Of a stretch of DNA of 64,000 nucleotides, positions 1 to 8,461 are shown one piece after another (within the stretch, counting starts at the first letter, position 1; the number at the start of each line of letters is the position of its first letter). Origin of the DNA: JBLNBN01 sp050260015 (lineage in GTDB: Bacteria; Bacteroidota; Ignavibacteria; Kapaibacteriales; UBA2268). The position numbers and the translations under genes were made by a program. The DNA lies in assembly GCA_050260015.1 (NCBI GenBank), contig JBLNBN010000022.1:59386-123385 (forward strand), read 5' to 3'. The notes beneath the pieces are model-generated. The model ran no database searches. It saw only the letters and a list, made by a program, of their open reading frames with translations, and was not told the DNA's origin.

Positions 1-644
1 GACGCGGGCGGAACAAGAACGTATGGCTGGGCGCGCCGGGACAAAACGTTTACTTTTCCTATGGCATTAAGTGGGGAACGCCGCCGCCGGAACTGGAGCG
101 GCTCGTTTCGCTGCAGGGAGCGGCTTGCCTGGCCGTCAAGGCCGCGCTGTCCCGGTTCGCGCCGGAAGCCTTTTTCCGTATTAAATATCCGAACGACGCT
201 TACGCTCTATCGCCCGACGGGAAGGCCCGCAAGATAAGCGGCTCGCTTGTCGAGCATAGCTTTTTGGGCGAGGGTTGCGAAAACAGCATAATAGGAATAG
301 GCATAAACGTCGCCCAAACGGAATTCCCGGTTGAAATCGACGCCGCTTCGCTTGCGACGCTCGGCGCGCGCGCAATCCCGGCGGACGTTGCGCAAGCTCT
401 GCTCGAAGAGCTGGAGCTCGCGCTCGGGGCCGGGGCCGGGGAGATTATGAACCGGTGGCGCAGGGAGCTCGCGCTCGACGGAAAGCTGATCGCAATATTA
501 GCTTCCGGCGAAAAGGCGCTAGCGGAAGAGATCATGCCGGACGGCAGGCTTCGGGCGGTCGCAATTGGCTCGGGCAGGGAGATTTTTATCGACAACGGCG
601 ACTCCGTCCGTTACGATATGTTCGCGGAAGGCGCCGCTCAATGA
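1..644 (+). CDS. birA: Biotin--[acetyl-CoA-carboxylase] ligase, 5' truncated by window edge
   Basis: This enzyme activates biotin with ATP and attaches it to a lysine of biotin-dependent carboxylases in the cytoplasm. The reading frame is open from base 3 and the start lies outside the window. About 213 residues are visible: the catalytic-domain motif GRGRNKNVWLGAPGQNVY (the first G relies on the partial codon at the edge), the block KYPNDAY followed by KISGSLVEH, and the IIGIGINV strand, which together are typical of biotin-protein ligase catalytic domains. A C-terminal SH3-like domain follows. Its stop codon overlaps the coaX start (ATGA), so the two are probably translationally coupled. 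Whether an N-terminal DNA-binding domain exists cannot be seen. The identity is well supported by motifs. Confidence 0.9.
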   Translation, partial: RGRNKNVWLGAPGQNVYFSYGIKWGTPPPELERLVSLQGAACLAVKAALSRFAPEAFFRIKYPNDAYALSPDGKARKISGSLVEHSFLGEGCENSIIGIGINVAQTEFPVEIDAASLATLGARAIPADVAQALLEELELALGAGAGEIMNRWRRELALDGKLIAILASGEKALAEEIMPDGRLRAVAIGSGREIFIDNGDSVRYDMFAEGAAQ

Positions 645-1381
645 TCGCAGCCATAGACATAGGCAACTCCCGTACTAAAATCAAGATCGGAGGCAAGCTG
701 CTTTGCCTGCGCTACGTGGAGGCGGACTGGCGTCGCCGCGCCGCTCAATTCCTGCAGGAGGCGGACTACGCGGCCATCTCCGAGGTAAACGCCTGGGCGG
801 CGGAGGAAACTCTTCAACTCCTGCCGGGCGGCGCGAAGCCGCTTTACGCCAGGGAGCTGATCGCCTCGCAAAAGACGATTGATTTTTCCCGGATAAAGGG
901 AATGGGCGCGGACCGCGCATTAGGTTTATTAGGGGCCGTCGCGGAATTTGAACCGCCCTTGATAACGATTGATTGCGGCACCGCGCTGACCATAAACGCG
1001 CTGGATTCCGATAGAATTTGCCGCGGCGGCGCCATACTCCCGGGCGCGTTCACGCAGTCGCGCTCCCTGGCCGACTACACTTCCAAGCTTCCGCTCGCAA
1101 GGCTGGAGTCCACCCGCAATCCAATCGGAGAAGAAACGCTCGAGGCGATAAAATCAGGAATTATGCATGGATTAGTCGGGGCCATTGAAAATATCTCGAA
1201 GGAGATAGAGCGGGACATATTTAAACGTCCGGCTAAAAGAATAATCACCGGCGGATGGTCGCGGCTAGCGATAGAGTCCGGCGCCGCCGGGCTTGAAACA
1301 AGGCCGACCCTCGTTTGCGACGGGTTGCTCGCTTGCGCGCGCGAATTTATAAATGGCGGGAAATATGCTTCCGGCGCATAA
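641..1381 (+). CDS. coaX: Type III pantothenate kinase
   Basis: It phosphorylates pantothenate, the first step of CoA synthesis. The protein has 246 residues, the normal family size. The N-terminal AIDIGNSRTKIK is the ASKHA phosphate-1 motif; GADRALGLLGA and TIDCGTALTINAL are the conserved type III kinase blocks, and RIITGGWSR is near the C terminus. I chose the ATG at 641 because the protein then begins directly with the first motif; the longer frame upstream is birA read in another phase. It overlaps birA by 4 bases. Linkage of birA and coaX is common in bacteria. The 3' end overlaps the convergent mannose-1-phosphate guanylyltransferase gene by 35 bases. Confidence 0.93.
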   Translation: MIAAIDIGNSRTKIKIGGKLLCLRYVEADWRRRAAQFLQEADYAAISEVNAWAAEETLQLLPGGAKPLYARELIASQKTIDFSRIKGMGADRALGLLGAVAEFEPPLITIDCGTALTINALDSDRICRGGAILPGAFTQSRSLADYTSKLPLARLESTRNPIGEETLEAIKSGIMHGLVGAIENISKEIERDIFKRPAKRIITGGWSRLAIESGAAGLETRPTLVCDGLLACAREFINGGKYASGA

Positions 1382-2435
1382 AGTCGATTAATTCCTTTAC
1401 GTCGTTGCTCTGGCCGCGCTTGCAGATCAGGAGCGCCTCGTCGCTGTCCACCACTATAACGTCCTCCATCCCGATTATTCCTATCAATTTGCCCCCCGCT
1501 ATGATAAGGCTTCTCGAAGTATCGACCGTTATAACCTCGCCCTCGATTACGTTGAACCGCGCGTCCTTCCTCGAGAGCATATAGAGCTCGTCCCAGGTGG
1601 CGAGATCGCTCCAGAAGAAAGTCGCGAGCACGCAGTAGACGTTGTTCGCCTTTTCAAGTATTCCGTAGTCGAGCGATATCGAGTTGATTTGCCTGTAGAT
1701 GTTAGCCGCTTCCTCGCTAAATTCCTCGGGCCTTAAGTTGTTCTCCAACTTTTTAAACAGGTCGGAGTGATCGGGCATATGCTTGTCGAGCGCCGCGAGG
1801 AATGCGTCGAGCCGCGCGACGAAGATGCCGCTGTTCCAAAGGAAATCGCCCGATTCGACGAAGCGCCTGGCAGTTCCCTTGTCGGGCTTTTCGGCGAACG
1901 TGGAGCACTTCCGAACGCCCTGCGCGAAGAGATCGCCGGCGCCGTTGGGTTCGTCCTGCACCTGTATATATCCGAAGTGAGTTTCCGCGCGGGTGGGCTC
2001 CACCCCGATCGTGACGATAGCGCCTAGCGTGTAGGCGGCTTTGCACGCAAGGTCGAGACTGCTGTAAAATTCGCCAAGATTAAATATAACCTGGTCCGCC
2101 GGGAAGGCCATGATCACAATATCCTGCGAATAGCGCTTGCGGAGAGTAAAGCTGGTAAGTGTGACGCAGGCGGCGGTGTTTCGCGCGAACGGCTCGAAGA
2201 TAAAATTTTCCGGTTTGGCGTCGGGCAATTGCTCCCTAACGGAATTTCGCCAGATTTCGCTCGTTACGACGAAGATATCCTCCAGTGGGAAGTAGTTCTT
2301 AAGCCGATCGAACGTATTCTGGATCATAGTCCCGTCGCCGAGAAAATACCCGAATTGTTTTGGCGATTGTTCAGTCGAGCGGGGCCAGAATTTATTTCCT
2401 AAACCGCCCGCCATTATTATAGCAATTTTTTTCAT
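1347..2435 (-). CDS. manC: Mannose-1-phosphate guanylyltransferase
   Basis: The 362-residue protein is a nucleotidyltransferase that makes GDP-mannose from mannose-1-phosphate and GTP, feeding glycan synthesis. Evidence: the N-terminal pyrophosphorylase loop AGGLGNKFWPRS, then SPKQF, the FAEKPDKGTA block and DFLWNSGIF, which are signatures of the ManC/ManB-like family. It lacks the C-terminal phosphomannose isomerase domain of bifunctional enzymes, as many Bacteroidota homologues do. In the first motif the usual Thr-Arg is Asn-Lys, a tolerated but notable change. The gene stands alone and converges on coaX with a 35-base overlap. Substrate identity (mannose rather than glucose) is inferred from family motifs. 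Confidence 0.88.
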   Translation of the reverse strand: MKKIAIIMAGGLGNKFWPRSTEQSPKQFGYFLGDGTMIQNTFDRLKNYFPLEDIFVVTSEIWRNSVREQLPDAKPENFIFEPFARNTAACVTLTSFTLRKRYSQDIVIMAFPADQVIFNLGEFYSSLDLACKAAYTLGAIVTIGVEPTRAETHFGYIQVQDEPNGAGDLFAQGVRKCSTFAEKPDKGTARRFVESGDFLWNSGIFVARLDAFLAALDKHMPDHSDLFKKLENNLRPEEFSEEAANIYRQINSISLDYGILEKANNVYCVLATFFWSDLATWDELYMLSRKDARFNVIEGEVITVDTSRSLIIAGGKLIGIIGMEDVIVVDSDEALLICKRGQSNDVKELIDFMRRKHISRHL

Positions 2436-2562
2436 CCTGCTGCAATTTCATTATGCCGCTTCTTTTTTAAAAGTTCCCGGCTCTTCAATAAATACGAATA
2501 CAAAATTACAAATAATCGATTAATGCGGCGGCAGAATATTCCTTAAATAATAACTACGGGGG

Positions 2563-3777
2563 CTACATTACCGTTTCACAACGAACGTATATTTTGCCAA
2601 TTATCGGGTCGGACTTGGAAATATTTATTATTTTCTCAATTATTTCCTCGCGGAGCACCGCCCCGGCGCCGACGAGCTTAAGGCCGGAATTGGTCATGAT
2701 ATTGCGCGTTAAAGTCATCCCGTCGCGAATTTCCCTAAGCTTGATAGGCTCTTCCTTCCCGCGCTTGCCCATTAATTCGGCGGACTGCTTCCAGGCCGAA
2801 TATTGGTCTAAGTAGGCGACGACGCGCGGATCGTACAGCCTTTTTGATTCGTGGTAGAGCAGCTCGATGACTTTGCCGTCGTTTTGATACTTTGCGAAAA
2901 GGTCTTCGTAATCCATCGCGACCCGAAGTATGCGCGAGCTTAGAGGGATTTCCCAGGATTGCAGGCCGTCGGGTATACCCGTCCCGTCGAAGTTTTCATA
3001 AATATGCTCAAGCGTGTTGCAAATTTTTTCAAAGGCCTCTATGCCGCCAAGCAACTGGCGCGTATAGGCGGGGACGCCCCGCATATGCTCGTTGGAGATC
3101 ATGCCGCTCGAGAAGACCGGCTTATAGATCAAGCTGTCGCTTAGGAAGAGCCTGCCGCAGTAGCAGATGGGCCCGGCTTCCTCGACGTCCTGCGCTTCGT
3201 GCTCGCCGTCGCTGATTATCTTGGCGATCCAGCTTGAGACTTCCGTAATTCGGCGCAACCTGGGAATAAAATCCGGGATCTTGGAGTTCTGATAGAGTTC
3301 TATTAATTGCTTTACCTGGGCGTAATTCGCTTTCACCTGCTTATTAAGCGAATCAATTTCGGCCAGCAGGCTCTTTTCTTTGTATTGCTGGGAAACGACG
3401 CGCGTCGCGGCGCGAAGCTTAGTGATAATATTCTCAACGGAAAAAGGCTTGCCAAGCACGTCGTCAGCCCCGGCCTGCAGCGCTTTCAGGGCTGTGTCGG
3501 AATCTTTAATCGGCGCAAGCAACAGGACGTAATTATTCCTCAGATTCTCTTTTTGCCTGATGATCCTAAGCAGGGCAAGCCCGCTTACCTGCTCGGTATT
3601 TAAATCGGCAAGCACAATCGAGGGGCGTTCCACGTCTTCCACGGCCCTCAGTCCTTGCTTGCCGTCAAAGATAGGCTCGACGCTCGCCCCGGGGTAGAGC
3701 TTTCGAACTATTCGCTCGAGCGAGGCGACGGATTGCTCGTCGCTATCTATTATAAAAATGGGAATTGCTACTTCCAT
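2563..3777 (-). CDS. Response regulator with degenerate HD-GYP-like domain
   Basis: The 404-residue protein begins with a complete receiver domain: acidic pair near residues 11-13, phospho-acceptor Asp58 in SIVLADLN, and the KPF lysine motif. A helical linker (about 125-165) leads to a domain that resembles HD-GYP cyclic-di-GMP phosphodiesterases. FDGTGIPDG followed by IPLSSRILRVAMDYEDL matches the GYP half, but the metal-binding HD is absent: the expected position reads CYCGRLFLSD. A phosphodiesterase activity is therefore doubtful; it may only bind or signal by contact. A further 60 residues of unknown type close the protein. It lies 58 bases downstream of the hybrid kinase at 3836-6478 and is probably co-transcribed with it. 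Confidence 0.8.
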   Translation of the reverse strand: MEVAIPIFIIDSDEQSVASLERIVRKLYPGASVEPIFDGKQGLRAVEDVERPSIVLADLNTEQVSGLALLRIIRQKENLRNNYVLLLAPIKDSDTALKALQAGADDVLGKPFSVENIITKLRAATRVVSQQYKEKSLLAEIDSLNKQVKANYAQVKQLIELYQNSKIPDFIPRLRRITEVSSWIAKIISDGEHEAQDVEEAGPICYCGRLFLSDSLIYKPVFSSGMISNEHMRGVPAYTRQLLGGIEAFEKICNTLEHIYENFDGTGIPDGLQSWEIPLSSRILRVAMDYEDLFAKYQNDGKVIELLYHESKRLYDPRVVAYLDQYSAWKQSAELMGKRGKEEPIKLREIRDGMTLTRNIMTNSGLKLVGAGAVLREEIIEKIINISKSDPIIGKIYVRCETVM

Positions 3778-3835
3778 ACCGCGTCCTATTAGTCAATAGC
3801 ACACCTACAAATATCGTGCCTGTTTTCCCTATTAG

Positions 3836-6478
3836 TTAACGTAACTTCAGTAACTCGTTAAATACCTTTTCGGGGGAAAAGGGTTTGATTAAGAAACCGT
3901 TTAAATTATTCGATACGTAAAGGGACGATTTTTCAGGGACATAGAGCGAGCTGTAAGCGATTATCTTAGTGGATCGCGTCGCGTTCAGCCGCAGAGTTTC
4001 CGCCAATTCGGATATGCGCGGGCTGCGCGGATCGAGCGCGCTAACGAAGACGAGCTCCGGCGCGTAATCGGCGAGCGCTCTAAGAGCTTCCTCCTCGGTA
4101 TGCACCGTCATGCATTTAAGGTCCAGCATGCTTAGCGAAGCGATCAAGTCGTTGGGAGTTTGGAAGTTATCGTCGATTATTAAAACCGCCCCGCTTTCCG
4201 TCTTCACCGGGCAGGTCAGCGGCCGGCGGTGCAAAGACTCCTCCTTCAATGGAATTATAACGGATATCTTCGTGCCGGTCGGGTATATTCTCTCGACTTT
4301 AATCCCCCCGTAGTGCAGGTCGACCAGCTTAAGCGCGAGCGCCAGCCCTATGCCGGAGCCTTCGAAGTTCCGGGCCAACCCGGATTCGCTCTGTGAAAAC
4401 GGTTGGAAGAGGTCGTATATCTTGTCGAGATCGATCCCGACCCCGCTGTCCCATACGACGAAGTTGATCTCCTGCGCGTCGGAGTTGTACCATACTTCTA
4501 TCCCGATCTCCCCGCCGGACGGCGTGAACTTAATCGCATTGTCCAAAAGGGTGATAAGTATCTGCCTGAACTTGTCCCTGTCCACGTTGACGGCGAGCGT
4601 CAGGCCGTTGGAGTTGAAGTGCGTCGTGATCTTCTTTTTCGCTGCGGCTGCGGCGGCTGTTTGCAGGGCGGAGCGCGCTATCATATCCGCGGAAATTTTT
4701 CTCGGGTTGTATTCGATATAGCCCGAATCGATCTTGGAATAGTCGAGCATCGAGGTGATCATTTCCAAAAGCTTTTGCCCGTTGTCGAATATTGTCATCA
4801 GCGCGTCGCTCTGCTTTTCGTTGAGCGAATTTTTCAATTGCTTAATAAGCGATTCGCTAAGGCCAATAACGGCGCTTAACGGGGTACGAAGCTCGTGCGA
4901 AACGGTGGCCAATATATCGCTGCGAACGCGGCTTGCGCGCCGGAGCTCGGCGTTTAGCGCGGCAAGCTCCGAATCGCTTCGCATGATTCGCTCGCCGAGA
5001 AGCATTCGCTCGGTAAGCAGCTTTTTTTCCGTCTCCTTTAGGTTGCTCAGATCGATAGCGAAAATTAACGCCGAGGGCAGCTCGCCCGCGCCGTTCTCGA
5101 TCGGGAGTATCATAAGGTAAGCCGGGAACGCGGAGCCGTCCGCCTTCTTTATATCGCACTCGAGCGAGAGCTCGCCGTGAGAGCCTTCGATTGAATCCAG
5201 CGCCATATAAACTTTTCTGGCGCAGTCCTGTTCGAAAAGAATCGAAACGTCCCTGCGCAGCGCGTCGATTTTAGATAAATCAGTAAAGCGTTCCGCGCCG
5301 GGGCTAAACTCCGCGATCAAATACCGATCGTCGCGCTTTTCTACGATAACGATGATAATCTGGCTGGCCGCCCGGAATATCGCTTCCATTATTGATTTCG
5401 AATATGCCAGGGCTTCCTTGGCAAGCTTTTGCTCGTGGATGTCGAGAGTGATACCGTCGACCCTTAGCGTGCCTTCCTCGTCGAGCCAATACATAGCAAG
5501 CTGGTGCGCCCAGCGCACGCGGCCGTCCCGCGTCTTTATCCTCGTCTCCCAATCCCTGAACTTTTTGTATGGCTCCTTCGAGAGCATTTCCTTTATTTTC
5601 TCTTCTGCATCCTCATCGTCCGGGGCGCTGATAAGAGTGAGCCCGCTGTAGAAATCGTTGTAAAAAAAGGAGGGCGGGTAGCCTGTGACGGCTTCGACCG
5701 AATCGGAGAAAAATACCGTCAGGACTTCCCCGGAACGCCCTATGGTAAAGCTCCAGATGTACCCGTTGAGGGAATCTATTATCCTGGTTATCTGCCCGGA
5801 GGTGAGGCGCAATTCGCGGGCGCTCTCCTCGAATTCGCTTATTTGCCGGATCATTTCCCGGGTGCGCGCGGCAATGCTCTCCTCGAGCGTTTGCGAAAGC
5901 CTGAGTATTTCCCTCTCGCTCTCAATTTTGTACGTTACGTCCTGTATGGCGGTATGCAGCAGCTTCTCCTGCGTCTCTTCGTCTACGAAGGGGACGCTCG
6001 TAATTTCGAGATATACGGTTTTAGAGAAGCCGGACCGGGCTTTAATTACAGTCGTAGACTTAAAATTTGTCTCGTAGCTCCTCGTAAGGTGATACTCGAA
6101 CGAATCGAGCGAGTCTGGGGAGACAAAATCTGCAAGCAATCTATCGAGCAGCTCTTCCTTCGGCTCGCCGAGTATGGTCGTCGTCGTGCTGTTGACGTTC
6201 AGTATGCGGGAATCTCTATTGAGCGTAAGGAAACCGACGGGGGCGAGTTCATAAAGAAAGGCGTGCTTACGTCTCGAGCGTTCAAGCTCCGACTGCGCGT
6301 TAATCGCCTCCTCGTTGCGCCTGTCCAACTCTTCCTGGTAGGAAGCAAGTTCCGCCAGGACGGAGTTTAACTCCTCTTTTATGGGATTATGACCGTTGTC
6401 CCCTCTGGATTCAGCGAGCTTTTCCGCCCGTTCTATCAGATTTTTGAATTTCTCGTTCAATACTATCCCGTTAAACAA
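3836..6478 (-). CDS. PAS-domain hybrid histidine kinase with inactive-looking receiver
   Basis: The 880-residue sensor kinase has no transmembrane segment and is probably cytosolic. Order of domains: N-terminal coiled coil (1-70), PAS (about 75-190), coiled coil, PAS/PAC (about 230-350), PAS (about 355-475), HisKA with His528 in VSHELRTPL, and HATPase with the N box LLDNAIKF, DSGVGI and GSGIGLALA. The C-terminal receiver (about 763-880) keeps IIDD and the KPF lysine, but the phospho-acceptor position is Ser813. The start is uncertain: no ATG or GTG lies near the beginning, so the TTG at 6478 was taken; a TTG at 6460 is the alternative. Its downstream neighbour is a response regulator, its likely partner. 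Confidence 0.85.
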   Translation of the reverse strand: MFNGIVLNEKFKNLIERAEKLAESRGDNGHNPIKEELNSVLAELASYQEELDRRNEEAINAQSELERSRRKHAFLYELAPVGFLTLNRDSRILNVNSTTTTILGEPKEELLDRLLADFVSPDSLDSFEYHLTRSYETNFKSTTVIKARSGFSKTVYLEITSVPFVDEETQEKLLHTAIQDVTYKIESEREILRLSQTLEESIAARTREMIRQISEFEESARELRLTSGQITRIIDSLNGYIWSFTIGRSGEVLTVFFSDSVEAVTGYPPSFFYNDFYSGLTLISAPDDEDAEEKIKEMLSKEPYKKFRDWETRIKTRDGRVRWAHQLAMYWLDEEGTLRVDGITLDIHEQKLAKEALAYSKSIMEAIFRAASQIIIVIVEKRDDRYLIAEFSPGAERFTDLSKIDALRRDVSILFEQDCARKVYMALDSIEGSHGELSLECDIKKADGSAFPAYLMILPIENGAGELPSALIFAIDLSNLKETEKKLLTERMLLGERIMRSDSELAALNAELRRASRVRSDILATVSHELRTPLSAVIGLSESLIKQLKNSLNEKQSDALMTIFDNGQKLLEMITSMLDYSKIDSGYIEYNPRKISADMIARSALQTAAAAAAKKKITTHFNSNGLTLAVNVDRDKFRQILITLLDNAIKFTPSGGEIGIEVWYNSDAQEINFVVWDSGVGIDLDKIYDLFQPFSQSESGLARNFEGSGIGLALALKLVDLHYGGIKVERIYPTGTKISVIIPLKEESLHRRPLTCPVKTESGAVLIIDDNFQTPNDLIASLSMLDLKCMTVHTEEEALRALADYAPELVFVSALDPRSPRISELAETLRLNATRSTKIIAYSSLYVPEKSSLYVSNNLNGFLIKPFSPEKVFNELLKLR

Positions 6479-6739
6479 AAATGAAAATATAGCTCTTTCC
6501 CCATAAAAAAGGGTATCGGCAAATATTATTTATTATTTAACATATACCGATGTTCGAATATAAATAAATTTTAATCTAAATGAAAATTAAAATTTATTTC
6601 GGGCATAATAATTTTTTTTGAGATTAAACGTAAAAGCAAGAAATTGACATTCCAATGTTGATTTACCAAAAAAATAAAAACTACGATAGTCGTTTATACG
6701 TTAAGTTTTTAGCAGTTTAACAATAAATCAGAGGAAGTT
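6479..6739. other. AT-rich divergent intergenic region
   Basis: This 261-base stretch separates the minus-strand kinase operon from the plus-strand acidic-protein gene. It is very AT-rich and contains no open frame of note. A loose sigma70-like pair reads TTGATT (6658-6663), an 18-base spacer and TACGAT (6682-6687), about 50 bases before the start at 6740. Promoters for both directions are expected here, but only this weak candidate can be pointed to. Confidence 0.5.
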
Positions 6740-7084
6740 ATGACACTTAAAAATGAACTCGCTCATATCGGTTCGCCGGAGTGCTCGCTTGCGGCGCTCG
6801 GATTCCCGAAGGAAGCTTTTGACATCCTGCCCTTCTTTGCCTTCGGCGAAGGAATTGCATTGGACTACATCGCTATCCGCAGCCAGAAGGAAGACGAATT
6901 CGAAGAAGATTTCGACGACGATCTCGACGACGATGAAGAGTTTGACGACGACGAAGAATACCTGGACGATGAAGAGTTTGAGTTGGACGACGAAGAATTG
7001 GAATATGACGAACCCATAGAAGAAGAATTCGAAATCGACGACGACGAAGAGGAACTCGAGGACGAAGAGGACGAGACCCCGTAA
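6740..7084 (+). CDS. Small, extremely acidic protein of unknown function
   Basis: The 114-residue protein has two parts. Residues 1-48 are ordinary and fairly hydrophobic (for example ALGFPKEAFDILPFFAFGEG). From about residue 49 to the end it is almost wholly Asp and Glu, with only scattered Phe, Tyr, Leu and Ile. The start ATG follows an AGAGGAAG ribosome-binding site at good spacing, and a hairpin terminator follows the stop, so the gene looks real. I recognise no family. The acidic tail recalls nucleic-acid-mimic tails such as that of the RNA polymerase delta subunit, but there is no clear homology to it. It lies between two signalling genes. Confidence 0.7.
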   Translation: MTLKNELAHIGSPECSLAALGFPKEAFDILPFFAFGEGIALDYIAIRSQKEDEFEEDFDDDLDDDEEFDDDEEYLDDEEFELDDEELEYDEPIEEEFEIDDDEEELEDEEDETP

Positions 7085-7105
7085 TTAATTCCTTTAATAT
7101 TTATT

Positions 7106-7154
7106 AAACGCCCTGCGTGCGGCCGCTATTACGCGCCCCTTGCAAGGCGTTTTT
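7106..7154 (+). terminator. Rho-independent terminator after the acidic protein
   Basis: The arms AAACGCC (7106-7112) and GGCGTTT (7146-7152) pair around a GC-rich interior that can fold further, and the right arm runs into five T residues. It ends the 6740-7084 transcript. Confidence 0.65.
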
Positions 7155-7263
7155 GATATGACTAAAATAGTTTTATCGGGAATAAAATATTTTTTCAATT
7201 TTAGAAATTATTAAGTTAAATTGCGCTATCGGTATTAATAAATTTTTGAAAGTCGAGGAGAGC

Positions 7264-7716
7264 ATGAGAAAACCCTTCATTCTCGTTGTAGATGACAACA
7301 AAATAACAACCAAACTGCTTAGAAGATATCTGGAAGCAAACGGTTACGAAGCTAAAGAGGCCTACGACGGCGTAGATTGTTTGGAAAAAGTCGAGGAAAA
7401 AGCCCCCGACGCTATCGTGCTCGACGTTATGATGCCGCGCATGGACGGCTACGAGACCGTTCGCAGACTTAAGGAGCAAGCGCATACGAAGCAAATCCCG
7501 GTCGTCATCGTAACGGCGCTAAACGACGTCGCTAATCAATTAAAATCTATCGAAGCCGGGGCCGACGACTTCCTGAGCAAACCTATCGAGGAAAAATTGC
7601 TTATCGCAAAGGTAAAGCTGCTTTCGAGCCTGAGCCTTGCAAACGAACGCTCGCGCATGCTCGAAACGACGCTTCGCGAATTCATGCCCGACGCCGCGAA
7701 GACCATAGAAAACTAA
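7264..7716 (+). CDS. Single-domain or short-output response regulator
   Basis: The 150-residue protein is a receiver domain with a short helical tail. It has the acidic pair in VVDDNK (about residues 10-11), phospho-acceptor Asp54 in IVLDVMMPRMDGYE, a conserved Thr in VVIVTAL and Lys in FLSKPIEE. I chose the ATG at 7264 because GAGGAG sits just upstream (7255-7260); a TTG at 7246 is in frame but has no ribosome site. There is no DNA-binding domain, so it probably acts by protein contact like CheY. It could receive phosphate from the hybrid kinase at 3836-6478, which itself lacks a working receiver; that link is inference from proximity. Confidence 0.88.
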   Translation: MRKPFILVVDDNKITTKLLRRYLEANGYEAKEAYDGVDCLEKVEEKAPDAIVLDVMMPRMDGYETVRRLKEQAHTKQIPVVIVTALNDVANQLKSIEAGADDFLSKPIEEKLLIAKVKLLSSLSLANERSRMLETTLREFMPDAAKTIEN

Positions 7717-7815
7717 CGGCTTGCGAATTACGACGATTTTTCGGACTTTTCTAACAATATTAAGCCGCTTTTAGCTTCTTGAATCTGTATTTCATTACTT
7801 ATTTAAGAGATTAAA

Positions 7816-8460
7816 ATGCGCTTTAAAGGTTTATTGCGAGGATTAGCGGTCGCGCTTATTTCCGTTCTTGTCTTCAACGGATGCTCGGCTCTCAAGGACG
7901 TCTCGAAAACTATCGGGAACTTACAAAAACTTAAATTTAAGCTCGACAACGTCTCCGGCTTCAGGCTCGCGGGCGTCAACCTGTCGAATAAATCAAGACT
8001 TTCGGACATCTCCGTCTCCGACGCGCTAAACTTAACGCGCGCGTTCGGATCGAAAAGGCTTCCGGCGGAATTTACTTTAAACGTCGCCGCGCTCAATCCC
8101 GCCGAGAGCGGCGGCGCGACCCAGCCGACTAAAAGCTCCGCGAGCGGCGCCCGGCTCGTCGGGCTGGATTGGCGGCTCTTTATCGATAACGTCGAAACGG
8201 TCTCCGGCGACATCTCCTCCCCCGTTACCATACCTAACGCAGGCGAGCAAACCATAATTCCAATCCGTATTAATCTCGATTTGATGAGCTTTTTCGGCAA
8301 TCAGGACTACGAACGCCTGATCAATCTCGCGCTCGCGCTCGGCGGCCAGGGCGGTTCGGCTGCGCGCCTTAAGCTCGATGCGCGACCGACTATTTCGACC
8401 TCGTTCGGAAATTTCACCTATCCAAATCGGATTACGATCGTAAATACTGAATTCAGATAA
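7816..8460 (+). CDS. LEA type 2-like lipoprotein
   Basis: The 214-residue protein has a lipoprotein signal peptide: basic start, hydrophobic stretch and a VFNGC lipobox at about residue 23. The mature part is beta-rich, with the pattern LAGVNLSNKSRLSDISVSDA and the stretch FTLNVAALNP. This resembles bacterial LEA type 2 (water stress and hypersensitive response, WHy-like) proteins, but similarity is weak by eye. It would sit in a membrane facing the periplasm. The stop is one base before the ATG of the ZIP transporter, so the two are probably co-transcribed. The exact role is unknown. Confidence 0.65.
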   Translation: MRFKGLLRGLAVALISVLVFNGCSALKDVSKTIGNLQKLKFKLDNVSGFRLAGVNLSNKSRLSDISVSDALNLTRAFGSKRLPAEFTLNVAALNPAESGGATQPTKSSASGARLVGLDWRLFIDNVETVSGDISSPVTIPNAGEQTIIPIRINLDLMSFFGNQDYERLINLALALGGQGGSAARLKLDARPTISTSFGNFTYPNRITIVNTEFR

Positions 8461-8461
8461 T

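Noticed and set aside
455..640. Upstream extension of the coaX frame
   Set aside because: It is the birA coding region read in another frame; coaX begins with its phosphate motif at 641.
5504..6370. Plus-strand open frame of 288 codons inside the hybrid kinase
   Set aside because: The minus-strand kinase has PAS, HisKA and HATPase motifs in this area; the plus frame has no domain or translation signal.
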